Source of the DNA: a bacterium
GTDB lineage: Bacteria > Planctomycetota > UBA1135 > GCA-002686595
DNA length: 49,513 bases
Direction of reading: 5' to 3'
NCBI GenBank assembly: GCA_024226735.1
Contig: JAAELL010000145.1
Span: 1 to 49,513, forward strand
Position numbers and translations under genes: made by a program. The notes below the pieces were generated by a model. It was given only the letters and a program-made list of their open reading frames with translations. It was not told the origin of the DNA and did not search any database. Below are positions 18,699 through 27,479 of this stretch, piece after piece. Position 1 is the stretch's first letter. The number at the start of each line of letters is the position of its first letter.

Positions 18699-19262
18699 TT
18701 AACGAACTTCGGCCAGGAGCCACGCCCGCGTCGCCTGCCACTTGCGTTCGAACGTTCGCTTCGACATGCCGACCGCGGCCGCTGTCTCGTCAACCGACAG
18801 GCCGCCGAAGAAGCGCAGCTCGACGGCGCGCGCCATGTCCGAATCGAAGCCGGCGAGGCGTTCGAGGGCCCCGTCGAGCTGAGCGATGTCGACCGCGCGC
18901 TCCTCGTAGGAGACCAGCAGGTTGTCGAGCGGGACCTGCTTGCCGGGGGCGCTGCGCTTGGCGCGGTTCTTCGAACGCGCGTGGTCGACGAGGATCTGAC
19001 GCATCGCACGCGCGGCGACGGCGAGGAAGTGGGTGCGGTCGGCCCAGGGCTCGTCGCGCGGTCCGATCAGCCGGATGTAGGCCTCGTTCAGGAGGGCGGT
19101 CGCCTGCAGCGTGTGCCCCGGCGGCTGCTTCTGCCTTGCGCGCTGCGCGCGCGAGTACAGATCGGTGTGCAGCGCCTCGAGCAACGCTCCCTGTACGGAC
19201 TCCTCGCCCTGGTAGAGGCGTTCGAGCAGGTGCGTGACGTTCGGGTCGGCGGGATCAGACAT
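18699..19262 (-). CDS. ECF sigma factor of the PF07638 (planctomycete/acidobacterial) type
   Basis: The 187-residue protein has the signature of the ECF family abundant in Planctomycetes: VTHLLERLYQGEES, HTLQATALLNEAYIRL, W-x-DRTHFLAVAARAMRQIL, VDHARSKNRAKR and a region 4 helix-turn-helix (GGLSVDETAAAVGMSKRTFE). This group commonly sits beside Ser/Thr kinases rather than classical anti-sigma factors. Here the next gene downstream is pyrE and no kinase is adjacent. The start at 19262 puts the VTxLL motif at residue 9. Confidence 0.93.
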   Translation of the reverse strand: MSDPADPNVTHLLERLYQGEESVQGALLEALHTDLYSRAQRARQKQPPGHTLQATALLNEAYIRLIGPRDEPWADRTHFLAVAARAMRQILVDHARSKNRAKRSAPGKQVPLDNLLVSYEERAVDIAQLDGALERLAGFDSDMARAVELRFFGGLSVDETAAAVGMSKRTFERKWQATRAWLLAEVR

Positions 19263-19269
19263 GCATGAG

Positions 19270-19290
19270 CCGGTCGGGCGACCCGACCGG
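19270..19290. terminator. Hairpin between the protease and sigma genes
   Basis: A perfect 9-bp stem, CCGGTCGGG-CGA-CCCGACCGG, lies upstream of the sigma gene and 60 bp past the stop of the DegP-like gene on the same strand. It may terminate the protease transcript. There is no U-tract. Confidence 0.45.
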
Positions 19291-19350
19291 CCCATCGATC
19301 ATCGTCGAACAGCGGCTGTCACGCAAATACGGCCCGAGGCCGCGCTGCGC

Positions 19351-20367
19351 TCACCGCTTGCTGAGCGTGACCGGCACCTGCAAGAGCTTGCCGTCGCGCC
19401 AGATATCGACGTCGACGCGGGTCCCTGGTTCGGTCTCCGCGATCACGTTCAGCAGTTCGCGCGAGGTCCGCACGGCCACGCGCCGCACGCGCAGGATCAG
19501 GTCACCGGGCTCGAGGCCCGCCCGCGCGGCGGGGCTGCGCGGCTCGACCTTGCGCACCGCGACCCGGCCCGGTCCGTCGTAGCCGACGCTCCGCGCGCCC
19601 GCGTCGGTGAGCTCGGCCATGTGCACCCCGAGCCAGCCGCGGCGCACGCTGCCGCCGTTCTCGATCAGCTGTTCGGTGACCTTTCTCACCATCTCCGCCG
19701 GGATCGCGAAGCCGATGCCCTGGCCCATCGACGTCGGCGCGATGGCGGTGTTGATCCCGACCACGCGTCCCTCGAGATCGATCAACGGCCCGCCGGAGTT
19801 GCCCGGGTTGATCGCGGCGTCGGTCTGCAGGAAGTTCTCGAACACCGCGATGCCGAGGTTGTCGCGACCCTCACCGCTGATGATGCCGGCCGTGACCGTG
19901 TGTCCGAGTCCGAACGGATTGCCGAGGGCGAGGACCCACTCGCCGATCTTCGCCGGCTCGCGCCGCAGCTTGGCCGGAACGAGCTCTTGCGCGTTGACGC
20001 GCACGACGGCGAGGTCCGTGTCGGGGTCGGTGCCGACAACATACGCCGGCATCTCGCGGCCGTCCGAGAACGTGATGCGGACCCGGTCGGCCACTTCGAC
20101 CACGTGGTTGTTCGTCGCGATCAGTCCGTCGGCGGAGAGGACGACGCCGGATCCCTGTCCGGCTGGCACGAGGCTTCCGCCCCGCGACTGCAGGATCGAC
20201 ACTTGCACGACCGAAGCGGAAGCACGGCGGCTCGTCTCGGCGAAGACCTCGGAGAGGCGGGCCGGTCCCTCGAGGGCCTCGTTTTCGAAGACGGCTTTTC
20301 CAGCACCCCCGGCGAAAGCGGCGAAGCTGGCGACGAGTGCGTACTGAAGGGGCTTGGGCAGTTGCAT
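19351..20367 (-). CDS. DegP/HtrA-like trypsin-type serine protease with one PDZ domain
   Basis: The 338-residue protein has an N-terminal hydrophobic anchor or signal (LQYALVASFAAFAGGAG, about 7-25) and a trypsin-like domain. The catalytic His is in GLIATNNHVVEVAD, the Asp in DPDTDLAVVRV and the Ser in DAAINPGNSGGPL. A single PDZ domain at about 240-330 (RRGWLGVHMAEL, ARAGLEPGDLILRV) follows. The build resembles DegS/HhoA rather than the two-PDZ DegP. It probably handles misfolded envelope proteins, or cleaves regulators such as membrane-tethered sigma factors; the latter is speculation. The start at 20367 (MQLPKPLQ) gives the anchor. Confidence 0.93.
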   Translation of the reverse strand: MQLPKPLQYALVASFAAFAGGAGKAVFENEALEGPARLSEVFAETSRRASASVVQVSILQSRGGSLVPAGQGSGVVLSADGLIATNNHVVEVADRVRITFSDGREMPAYVVGTDPDTDLAVVRVNAQELVPAKLRREPAKIGEWVLALGNPFGLGHTVTAGIISGEGRDNLGIAVFENFLQTDAAINPGNSGGPLIDLEGRVVGINTAIAPTSMGQGIGFAIPAEMVRKVTEQLIENGGSVRRGWLGVHMAELTDAGARSVGYDGPGRVAVRKVEPRSPAARAGLEPGDLILRVRRVAVRTSRELLNVIAETEPGTRVDVDIWRDGKLLQVPVTLSKR

Positions 20368-20558
20368 GATCCTGTCTCCTACGTCGGAAGTCCTTCGGCA
20401 TTGGTACTGTTCGCGCGGGAGGGGTCTCGGGGACGCCGGTTTGCAGGAGTCGTACCTGGCGGCTGTCCTGTCGAGCGGCGATCCAGATGCTTCGTTCAAG
20501 ACCCCATTCGCGTTATGTTCCCCACATCCCCCCGCAACCTGACGCACGGAGCACCCCC
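20368..20558. other. Divergent intergenic spacer
   Basis: The 191 bp between the protease and lipoprotein starts should hold both promoters. I see no strong -35/-10 pair, no long repeat and no RNA gene. GGAGCACCCCC just before the TTG at 20559 may serve as a ribosome binding site. Confidence 0.35.
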
Positions 20559-21278
20559 TTGTCCAACTCGATCCAGCTGGCCCTGATCGCCCTCGCCGCA
20601 ACCTGCACGCTCGCCTGCCAATCCGGCGGCGGCACCCACTCGGGGATCTCCCCGATGCCCGAGGACATCCGCGGAACGATCGAGGGCGACGCCTACACCT
20701 CCGAGGACGGCTCCTTCTCGGTCGACGTGCCCCATCCGCGGGGCACGTACGAGCACGAGTACATGCAGATCGCCGAGGTCGCGCGCGCCGGTGGTTGGTC
20801 GGTGCAGTTCGGGCCTGCTGGACTCGACGAGACGCTCTACCGCGTCGACTACGTGCCGATGGTCGAAGGTGCGCCGGGGGTGGAGATCGGAGCCGTCGCC
20901 GAACCGCTCTTCGCTCGCAGCCTGCGTCCGATCGAGGCCGAGTCCGGTGGCGAAGCGGTACGCGCGGCCTACGAGGAGACGACCGTCGGAGGACACGCGG
21001 CGATCTTCGCGGCGTACGAGCACCAGGTGCCCTCGAAGCGCCGCGCCTTCGGGACCGACGTCGCCGGAGAGACGCGCTTCCACTCGATGTACCTGGTCGA
21101 CTACGGCGACGCGACGGCGACGTTCTGGGTCACCGTGCCGGTGGCCAAGCCCGAACAGGTTCCCGCCGTGCGCAACGCCGTGGTCGGACGCCGGCATCGC
21201 GATACCGAGCGCTTCGTCGAGTCGATGCGGCGCAACGCCGCCGCGTCACCCGCGCAGGACGAGCTCGGCGATCGGTAG
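20559..21278 (+). CDS. Lipoprotein of unknown function
   Basis: The 239-residue protein, read from a TTG at 20559, begins with a lipoprotein signal (IQLALIALAATCTLACQSGG; lipobox LAC at about residue 18). An in-frame ATG at 20487 exists but would put a non-signal stretch in front of the lipobox. The mature part has EDGSFSVDVPHPRGTYEHEY near the start and YLVDYGDATATFWVTVPVA near the end, like domains that test stress or surface proteins share. I do not recognise the family. It ends inside the last 33 bases of the opposite-strand hydrolase (tail-to-tail overlap 21246-21278). Confidence 0.7.
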   Translation: MSNSIQLALIALAATCTLACQSGGGTHSGISPMPEDIRGTIEGDAYTSEDGSFSVDVPHPRGTYEHEYMQIAEVARAGGWSVQFGPAGLDETLYRVDYVPMVEGAPGVEIGAVAEPLFARSLRPIEAESGGEAVRAAYEETTVGGHAAIFAAYEHQVPSKRRAFGTDVAGETRFHSMYLVDYGDATATFWVTVPVAKPEQVPAVRNAVVGRRHRDTERFVESMRRNAAASPAQDELGDR

Positions 21279-22562
21279 GAACGTTCGGTCGAAGCGCTCG
21301 ACGAACTCTTCGAGCAGCACACGCTTGCTCGGCTTGGGGCGCTTCTTCTTGGCTCGCCCTCCGGTCTTGACCGATACGGCGCCCTTCGGGTCGATCATCT
21401 CCGCGGTCAAGAGCAGGCGAAAGCGCGCGATGCCACGCGTCTTCACCTCGAACGCGCCTGGTCCGGTGCGGCGCACCGCGAGCCTGCCCGTGTGCTCGTC
21501 GCCGGCTTCGATGACGACCATGCGCTTCTCCTCGAGGCTCATCGCGTTGTACTTCGAGGCGTTCACGCGCGGCTGGAAGACCTCCTTGACGGGCTTTTTC
21601 GACTCCAGGACCTCGGCCCACGCGGCGCGGCCCTCGCCCTCGCGTGCGTAGGCCCGCACGACCTCCTCGCGCATGGGGTCGCGGACGGCCGCGCCGAGGA
21701 ATTGGTGCCAGCGAACGGCGTTCATGTCGACGTCGTGGCCGAGGTCGGGGAACTCGTGCAGCACCGCGTCGCGCGCGTCGAGCTTCGCGAGCCGCTCGAA
21801 TGCGAGCCGCACGTTCCACACCAGGCCCTCCTGGTCGTGCGCTCCCTGCAGGTCACGGATCGAGAGGTGCTTGACGTTCTCGAGGTAGCGCAGGTTCGCG
21901 GCGCCACGGGCGGGCTCCCAGCGTGGGCCGCCGACCATCGGCACGATCGCCGCGAAGTGGTCGGGGTAGCGCAGCGCGAGGTCCCAGGTGATGTGCCCGC
22001 CGCGGCTGAAGCCGGACGCGTAGATGCGGTTCTCGTCGACGTTGAACTCGCGCCGCATCCAGCGCAGCGCGGAGAGCGCGGCGTCGCGCTCGCGCTGCGT
22101 GGCCGCGAACCCGGCGTTCGGACCCGCTTCACTGGGGGCGAGCACGAGCATGCCGAGGTCGTCCGCGGTCCCCTGCCACGTGCGCACGACGTGTCCGCCG
22201 TTCCCACCGGTGCCGTGGAACGTGACCATGAGCGGCGACGGCCGCTCGGGGTCGTAGGCGATGGGCACGAAGATCACGAGCTCGGTCTTCTCGGTCTTGC
22301 CGTCGACCCAGAGCTCGACGACCTCCGTCCGCCGCCCCGGCGTCACCTCGCCGCGGCACGGGAAGGTGCGCATCAGCTCGAGCCAGCGCTCGAGGTCGAC
22401 GTCATCGCGCTTGGCGAGCTCGCGCGCAGCGGCCCTGCGCGCCTTCGCGTCGCGCAGGTCGACGGCCGCCGCGAGGGCTTGTCCCGGGTCCTCTTGCGCG
22501 GCGGAAGCGGGGACCGGAGCGCACAGGATTGCGAACGAGGCGGCGGCGAGGGCGAGGCGCAT
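21246..22562 (-). CDS. Exported alpha/beta hydrolase (PHB-depolymerase/esterase-like)
   Basis: The 438-residue protein has a signal peptide (to about residue 22, ending SAA). Its alpha/beta hydrolase fold has an oxyanion segment (LMVTFHGTGGNGG), the nucleophile elbow GFSRGGH within RIYASGFSRGGHITWDLALR, and a late catalytic His in FPDLGHDVD. The N-terminal 80 residues are an extra alpha-helical region. After about residue 320 it carries an added C-terminal domain with a Lys/Arg-rich patch (GGRAKKKRPKPSKR). Planctomycete homologues of this build are usually called esterases or peptidases of the poly(3-hydroxybutyrate) depolymerase group. The substrate is unknown. Confidence 0.83.
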   Translation of the reverse strand: MRLALAAASFAILCAPVPASAAQEDPGQALAAAVDLRDAKARRAAARELAKRDDVDLERWLELMRTFPCRGEVTPGRRTEVVELWVDGKTEKTELVIFVPIAYDPERPSPLMVTFHGTGGNGGHVVRTWQGTADDLGMLVLAPSEAGPNAGFAATQRERDAALSALRWMRREFNVDENRIYASGFSRGGHITWDLALRYPDHFAAIVPMVGGPRWEPARGAANLRYLENVKHLSIRDLQGAHDQEGLVWNVRLAFERLAKLDARDAVLHEFPDLGHDVDMNAVRWHQFLGAAVRDPMREEVVRAYAREGEGRAAWAEVLESKKPVKEVFQPRVNASKYNAMSLEEKRMVVIEAGDEHTGRLAVRRTGPGAFEVKTRGIARFRLLLTAEMIDPKGAVSVKTGGRAKKKRPKPSKRVLLEEFVERFDRTFLPIAELVLRG

Positions 22563-22609
22563 CGCCCGAGCCTACTCGCCTCGAGCGCGCCGTTGGGTAA
22601 GGGTCGCGC

Positions 22610-23677
22610 TCAGAGCAGGATCCGCCACGAGAAGGTCAGCGAGAACTCGGCCGAGAGCTGCGGGCCGTCCACCCATTCGTCGATCGGGAAGCCGATTTCG
22701 AGCTCGAGGCGGTTCAGCGCCTCCTCCGAATCGCGCAGGTCGTACGCGAGCCCGCTGTACACGTCGATGCGCGCGCCGCCCTGGCGGTTGTCGTCCTCCA
22801 GCGGGTTGTCGTCCGGACGCAGGTCTTCGTTCGAGCCGTGGTAGTCGCCCCAAGAGAGGCTCTCGATCCGCAGCGACCCCACGAGCCGATCGGTCCAGGG
22901 CCGCGCGACCCAGGCCGACGCGCGCAGCGAGTCGCTCACCGCCCAGTCGTCGGAGTTCTTGTCGACGTGGATGCGCCCTTGGCCGGCGAGGCCCCACGTG
23001 CAGTGCTCCTCCTGGACGGTCCACGTGATCCCCGGATACAGGTCGAACGTTCCCGTGCCGAGTTGCATCACGTACGGCGCGACGCGGCGCGTGCCCGTTT
23101 CGTCCCGGTCCTTCTCGTCGAACGACCCCGTCGGGATCCCGAGTCCGAGGTTGACGAGCAACTCGTCCTTGTCGCCTTCGCGCAGCGAGTGGATCGCGCC
23201 GACGACGAGGTCGCCGATGCCGTCCGTCTCGGTGTCGAAGCTGCCTCCGCCGTCCGTCTGCGAGTCGAGCTCCTTGCGCATGTAGGGCAGCTGCGCGAAG
23301 GCCGTCCAGCGCTCGTTCATGCCATAGAGCACCTCGAACGTGTGCGTCTCGATGGTCAGGTCTTGCGCGGCGACGTCGTAGCCCTCCGCGAACAGGTCGC
23401 GGTCCGACACGTCGTCGCGGCCGTCACGCAGGCCGTCGTAGGACGCGTAGTCGAAGCGGTAGCCGAAGTGCCACTCACCGTCGCGCACCATGCGTGCGTG
23501 CGCGAGGCCGTGCGGGCGGACCGTGTCCGAGCGCGTGCCGTCCCAGGTCCAGAAGGGAGCGGGCTCGGTCGGGTCGCCGCCACCGACCTCGGGATCCTGC
23601 GCCGAGGCCGGGGAGGCCAATGAGGGCGACTGCGCGAACAGGACGAGGAACGCGAGCGAGAGGGGGGAGGAGTTCAT
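22610..23677 (-). CDS. Outer-membrane beta-barrel, phenol MetA-type transporter family
   Basis: The 355-residue protein has a signal peptide (to about 27, SAQ). It then shows alternating aromatic beta-strand texture with GEWHFGYRFDY, HTFEVLYGMNERWTAFAQLP, GIGDLVVGAIHSL, LVNLGLGIPTGSFDEKDRD and a terminal strand ending FSLTFSWRILL. This matches proteins annotated as MetA-pathway-type (PF13557) transporters. It is probably an outer-membrane channel; the solute is unknown. It lies 102 bp downstream of the 23780 gene on the same strand, with a GC-rich imperfect hairpin between (about 23713-23751). Confidence 0.75.
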   Translation of the reverse strand: MNSSPLSLAFLVLFAQSPSLASPASAQDPEVGGGDPTEPAPFWTWDGTRSDTVRPHGLAHARMVRDGEWHFGYRFDYASYDGLRDGRDDVSDRDLFAEGYDVAAQDLTIETHTFEVLYGMNERWTAFAQLPYMRKELDSQTDGGGSFDTETDGIGDLVVGAIHSLREGDKDELLVNLGLGIPTGSFDEKDRDETGTRRVAPYVMQLGTGTFDLYPGITWTVQEEHCTWGLAGQGRIHVDKNSDDWAVSDSLRASAWVARPWTDRLVGSLRIESLSWGDYHGSNEDLRPDDNPLEDDNRQGGARIDVYSGLAYDLRDSEEALNRLELEIGFPIDEWVDGPQLSAEFSLTFSWRILL

Positions 23678-23779
23678 GCGCTTGCTGTCGAGCCGGGGGA
23701 CTCCGATTCTACGCGAGCGCCCCCCGTCGTGTTTCCACGCGGGGGGGTCGCTCCCAAAGGGAGGTACGAAACCCCAAAA

Positions 23780-25573
23780 TCAGTCGTCTTGATCCGCCGG
23801 CGTCTCGTCCGGAATCGGCTCGAGCGCGTATTCCATGGGGATCGCTGCCGTCTGCATCTCCTCGCGCACACCGAAGAAGACGAGCGGGACGAGCGCGAGC
23901 ATCGGCGAGCTGCCGACGAGTCCCGCGAAGCTCGCGACGTTCACGAGCACGGAAGGATCGGATTGAGTCACTTGGACGTAGTCGTCGCCGACGACGCGCG
24001 CGAGCGAAACCGTCGCTTTCGCACCCGCGGCGAGCTCGTGGTACGAAGGCAGGATAACGCCGGCGTCGCGCTCGAGGTTCATGCGCGAGCGTGTGCCGTT
24101 GACGAGCGCCGAGCAGAGCAGGCTCGTCATCCCGTACCCGTCGCGAATGAGCCGCTTCGAGTCCATGAACGACACCGCGTACGCGCCCTCGACCCGACCG
24201 GGAAGCTGCGCCTGGAAGTCGGGACGCTCGACGAGGCTCCCGTTCCGTCCGCTCGCCTGTTCGACCGCGGCGACCGCACCCTGGGGCGTCGCGCTGATGA
24301 ACAGGTGCGTCGCGGTGGTGACGATCGTCGGCTCGAACGGCACCGGCAGGCCGGGGAACGTCAGGCTCGCGAGTTGCGCGCCGCCGTGCTCCCAGTCGCG
24401 AACGCGCACGTAGCCCTCGGCCTCCATCTCACCGAGGCCGTCGATCATGTCCGTGACGCGCTCTTGGGTCTGGCGCAAGCGCTGAGCGTCGGAGAGCTCG
24501 ACGAACGCGACGATCGACAGCAGGCCGCCGCCGCCGGTCGTGTCGGACGCGTACAGGCCCCACGTCGATCCGAAGTTGTCGACGATGTCCTCGTAGAGGT
24601 GGAAGCCCGTCATGCCCTGCAGCATCTCGACCGGGTCCCCGATGCCCTGGCCCTCCAGCATCGGGCCGAGCCCGGTCAGGATGCTCTCGATCGTCCCGCG
24701 CAAGTTGAACGCGCCGACGCTGGCCCACGTCGCGTCGCGCGGCACGAGTGCCAGGTCCGCCGCGGTCAGGGTGCGCTCGGGGGCGACACCCGTCTCGCGC
24801 ATCACCTTGCCGTACCCGGGCATCGTGAGCATCGTGAACGTGTTGTCCGCGTTCGAGCCAGCCGCCATGTCGAAGACGAGGTCGTCGACACCGAGCAGCG
24901 ACATCATGTTGCGCATTTCCTCGGCTTGGTTCGGGGCCTCCATCGCCATCCCCGAGAACATCAGATCGAGGAAGTGGGCGTAGTCGATGTGCATCAGCAG
25001 GCTCGGCGCCACGCCCGGCGGCAGGCCCGTGCCTTCGAGCCCGATGGGTCGGATCTCGGTCTTGCCGGCGGTGACGACGAAGTCGCCACCCTGCTGTCCG
25101 AACAGGACCTCGACCGGGGCGGGAACCGGGATCGGGGTCATGCCGTTCTCGGCCGGCGGCAGCTCCACTCCGAAGCCCGCGACGAGGTCGCGGATCGACT
25201 GGTGCATGTCGGCGGCGCGCTCGGCGTCGCCCTCCTTCATCGCCAGCTGGACGTAGAGCGGGAACGGCGAGCCCGCCGGGGCGTCGGCGAGATTGCCGAT
25301 GTGGATGGTCTTCTCACCGACGAGAAGATGGGTGGCGAGATCGAAGACCGCGGGCGGCAGCGGGGGCATGTCGGGGATGTCGCCCGGCAGCTCCTTGAGG
25401 CGGTCGTCGACGAGGCGCAAGGCCGCCAGGAGCGCCTGGTCCTTGGGGTGGCGGAACATGTCGGCCGCGTCGGCGACGTACATCGAGAAGAACTCGGCGT
25501 CCTGTGCGGGGACGGGCACGGCCTCCTGGGGAGGCAGCGCGAGGGGCAAGGCCAGCGGGAGGAGCGCCATCAT
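23780..25573 (-). CDS. Large exported protein, DUF3352-like, unknown function
   Basis: The 597-residue protein starts MMALLPLALPLALPPQEA, a signal peptide, with AGGAAG upstream as ribosome binding site. It shows a two-lobed pattern with HLLVGEKTIHIGNL, VEVLFGQQGGDFVVTAGK, HIDYAHFLDLMF, a central LRGTIESILTGLGPMLEG and repeats of TATHLFISATPQGAVAAVEQ type. This recalls DUF3352-like planctomycete proteins. A hydrophobic stretch near the C-terminus (SPMLALVPLVFFGV) may anchor it. I cannot assign a function. The frame is open further upstream to 25753, but without a natural N-terminus. Confidence 0.7.
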   Translation of the reverse strand: MMALLPLALPLALPPQEAVPVPAQDAEFFSMYVADAADMFRHPKDQALLAALRLVDDRLKELPGDIPDMPPLPPAVFDLATHLLVGEKTIHIGNLADAPAGSPFPLYVQLAMKEGDAERAADMHQSIRDLVAGFGVELPPAENGMTPIPVPAPVEVLFGQQGGDFVVTAGKTEIRPIGLEGTGLPPGVAPSLLMHIDYAHFLDLMFSGMAMEAPNQAEEMRNMMSLLGVDDLVFDMAAGSNADNTFTMLTMPGYGKVMRETGVAPERTLTAADLALVPRDATWASVGAFNLRGTIESILTGLGPMLEGQGIGDPVEMLQGMTGFHLYEDIVDNFGSTWGLYASDTTGGGGLLSIVAFVELSDAQRLRQTQERVTDMIDGLGEMEAEGYVRVRDWEHGGAQLASLTFPGLPVPFEPTIVTTATHLFISATPQGAVAAVEQASGRNGSLVERPDFQAQLPGRVEGAYAVSFMDSKRLIRDGYGMTSLLCSALVNGTRSRMNLERDAGVILPSYHELAAGAKATVSLARVVGDDYVQVTQSDPSVLVNVASFAGLVGSSPMLALVPLVFFGVREEMQTAAIPMEYALEPIPDETPADQDD

Positions 25574-25812
25574 GATCGGGACTTCCTGTTCAAACTGAGA
25601 CGGTTCGGGCAGAGGCGGGAGACGGACCAGCCCCTCGGGAGACGGACCAGCCCTTACGGTCCCGCGCCGGCCGTATTCGATCCGCGGCAGCGGGAAGCGG
25701 CGCAGAATAGCGTCCCCGCCCCGCTCGAGGACCCCCTTCCCGGCCCATTCCATGCGTCGACACCCCGCCCCTTCGGCGCTACGCTCTGTTTCGTAGCCTG
25801 GGCCGATATCCG
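25574..25812. other. Divergent spacer with a duplicated 20-bp unit
   Basis: The 239 bp lie between the exported protein and an ECF sigma gene. GGGAGACGGACCAGCCC occurs twice in tandem with a 20-bp period (25617-25633 and 25637-25653). No other repeat, RNA or convincing promoter was recognised. Two copies are too few for a CRISPR array. Confidence 0.45.
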
Positions 25813-26496
25813 GTGGAACGATCAGTTTTTCGGCCCCGAGGCCGTCACACGAGCACCCTGCGCTCCGAACCCCTGCATTACAGAGTGGATCCCAAGCTCG
25901 ATCGAGGAGCAGCCGACGACGCGCTTCCCCAGGACCTCAGTCAGGAGGAGCGTGAGCAGCTGCACGAGCGCGAGCCGGGGGCTCTGGAACGATTCTACGA
26001 TCTCTATTTCGATCGCGTGTATGCCTACGTGCGTCGCCTCCTGCGCGAGGAGCACCTCGCGGAGGACATGACGCAGGAGATCTTCATGCACATCCACCGA
26101 TCCTTGCCGACTTACGACCCCAGCCGCGAACTGCGGCCCTGGGTGTTCACGATCGCGACCAACAAGGTCCGCGACCACTGGCGGTCGAGGAGGCACCGGG
26201 ATGTGCAGCGCGAGGTCGGAGTCGAGGACGAAGAGGGCGGCGCGTACGCGGTTTCTCCGCACCGCGGACCGGACGCCCAGCTCGAATCCGGAGAGGTTTC
26301 GGAGATGGTCGCGCAGGCGGTCGACGAGCTCCCCGAGATCATGAAGACCACACTCGTGCTCCGATACTTCGAAGGGCTTTCCTTCGAGAACATCGGGCGC
26401 ATGGTGAACCGCAAAGAAACGGCCGTACGCAAGCGCTACTCGCGCGCGCTGGACGAGCTGCGCAGACGCCTGGAAAAGGCCATGGACCGTAACTGA
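25813..26496 (+). CDS. ECF sigma factor
   Basis: The protein has up to 227 residues from a GTG at 25813. Another GTG at 25885 would give 203 and is equally possible, because the first 24 residues look unlike a sigma factor. Region 2 runs over ALERFYDLYFDRVYAYVRRL, LAEDMTQEIFMHIHRSLPTY and PWVFTIATNKVRDHWRSRR. Region 4 is ELPEIMKTTLVLRYFEGLSF then NIGRMVNRKETAVRKRYSRA. It is followed 1 bp later by a FecR-domain membrane protein, its likely anti-sigma factor. Confidence 0.92.
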   Translation: MERSVFRPRGRHTSTLRSEPLHYRVDPKLDRGAADDALPQDLSQEEREQLHEREPGALERFYDLYFDRVYAYVRRLLREEHLAEDMTQEIFMHIHRSLPTYDPSRELRPWVFTIATNKVRDHWRSRRHRDVQREVGVEDEEGGAYAVSPHRGPDAQLESGEVSEMVAQAVDELPEIMKTTLVLRYFEGLSFENIGRMVNRKETAVRKRYSRALDELRRRLEKAMDRN

Positions 26497-26497
26497 A

Positions 26498-27466
26498 TTG
26501 GAACCGCGAGATCGCAAGACCGAAGATCTGCTCGACGCGCTGCGGACCCCCGCGGCGCGCCCCGAGTTCAAGGCTCGCCTGCGAAGCGAGTTCGTCGGCG
26601 CGGAGGCCGACGCGGACGCTTCCGTGCAGGCTTCCGTGGAGGGGCTCGCGACAGCGCTCGACGCGCTCGAGGTGCCTGCGGCGCGGGCCGAGTTCAAGGT
26701 GCAGCTGCGCGACCGGTTCGTCGGCGGGGACGCCGTGCGCCGACCGCGACCCGTGAGCCGCGCCCGGCGCGCTCCGCGGGCGAGGAGTGAAGACGGTCGC
26801 GGGGTCCCGCGCGGAGCACGCAGCCAGCGCCGCCGGTTGCGGTTCGTCGTCGGCGGCGTTCTGGCCGCGGCGGCGGCGATCCTGCTCGTCATCCGGCCGA
26901 TCGGGTCGAGCGCGCGCTGGGCGACCGACTCGATTCCGGGTGAGGTCTGGCTCGATGGCGTTTCGTTCGCCGCGAACACGGACACGGACGATTTCCTGCG
27001 CTCGCTAGCCGAGGCGCGCCAGGTCCGCACGGGAGGCGAGGGCATGCTGCTGCGCTACGCCGATCAGTTCGCGGTCGCGCTCGAGCCGAAGAGCACGCTC
27101 GACATCAGCGCTATCGAGGCGACGCCCACGCACTGGAAGTTGAACGGCATCAACGGCTCGTTCCGCGTCGTGACGGGCCCCGGGTACGACGCCGACGTCC
27201 GGATGCTGCAATTCACCTCGCCCCACGCTCTGGTCGAGGCGCGCGGAACCGTCTTCGGGATCGACATCGACACCGGCGGGACATGCACCTGCTGTCTGCG
27301 CGAACGGACGTACGGTGGGTTCCCTCACGCCTCGGACCTCGACGAGGTGCCCGCGCGCTGCAGCCTGTACCTGTCGGCGACCGCGGACCCGCGCATGTGC
27401 GTGAACGCGCCGCACCTGGGCGACCTCGAGGAGCTCGACAAGCGCGTGATCCACTGGAGGGAGTAG
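26498..27466 (+). CDS. FecR-type anti-sigma factor with duplicated N-terminal motif
   Basis: The 322-residue protein starts at a TTG directly after the sigma gene stop. Residues about 11-37 and 53-79 are two copies of one motif (LLDALRTPAARPEFKARLRS and ALDALEVPAARAEFKVQLRD, each followed by xFVG), so the likely sigma-binding segment is doubled. A basic stretch and one membrane helix (about 112-135) follow, then a FecR-like domain (VRTGGEGMLLRYADQFAVAL; FTSPHALVEARGTVFGIDID). The C-terminus holds a cysteine cluster (TCTCCLRE and later ARCSLYL, RMCVNAP) that could bind metal or sense redox state. Translational coupling with the sigma gene supports the pairing. Confidence 0.82.
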   Translation: MEPRDRKTEDLLDALRTPAARPEFKARLRSEFVGAEADADASVQASVEGLATALDALEVPAARAEFKVQLRDRFVGGDAVRRPRPVSRARRAPRARSEDGRGVPRGARSQRRRLRFVVGGVLAAAAAILLVIRPIGSSARWATDSIPGEVWLDGVSFAANTDTDDFLRSLAEARQVRTGGEGMLLRYADQFAVALEPKSTLDISAIEATPTHWKLNGINGSFRVVTGPGYDADVRMLQFTSPHALVEARGTVFGIDIDTGGTCTCCLRERTYGGFPHASDLDEVPARCSLYLSATADPRMCVNAPHLGDLEELDKRVIHWRE

Positions 27467-27479
27467 CCGCTCCCGCCGC

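Noticed and set aside
20487..20558. ATG start for the lipoprotein
   Set aside because: It would place 24 non-signal residues before the lipobox; the TTG at 20559 fits better.
25617..25656. Tandem 20-bp unit as a CRISPR
   Set aside because: There are only two copies with no spacer, so it is a small tandem duplication.
23729..26071. 780-codon plus-strand open frame opposite the exported protein at 23780
   Set aside because: It is antisense with no motif, and it runs into the sigma gene in another frame.
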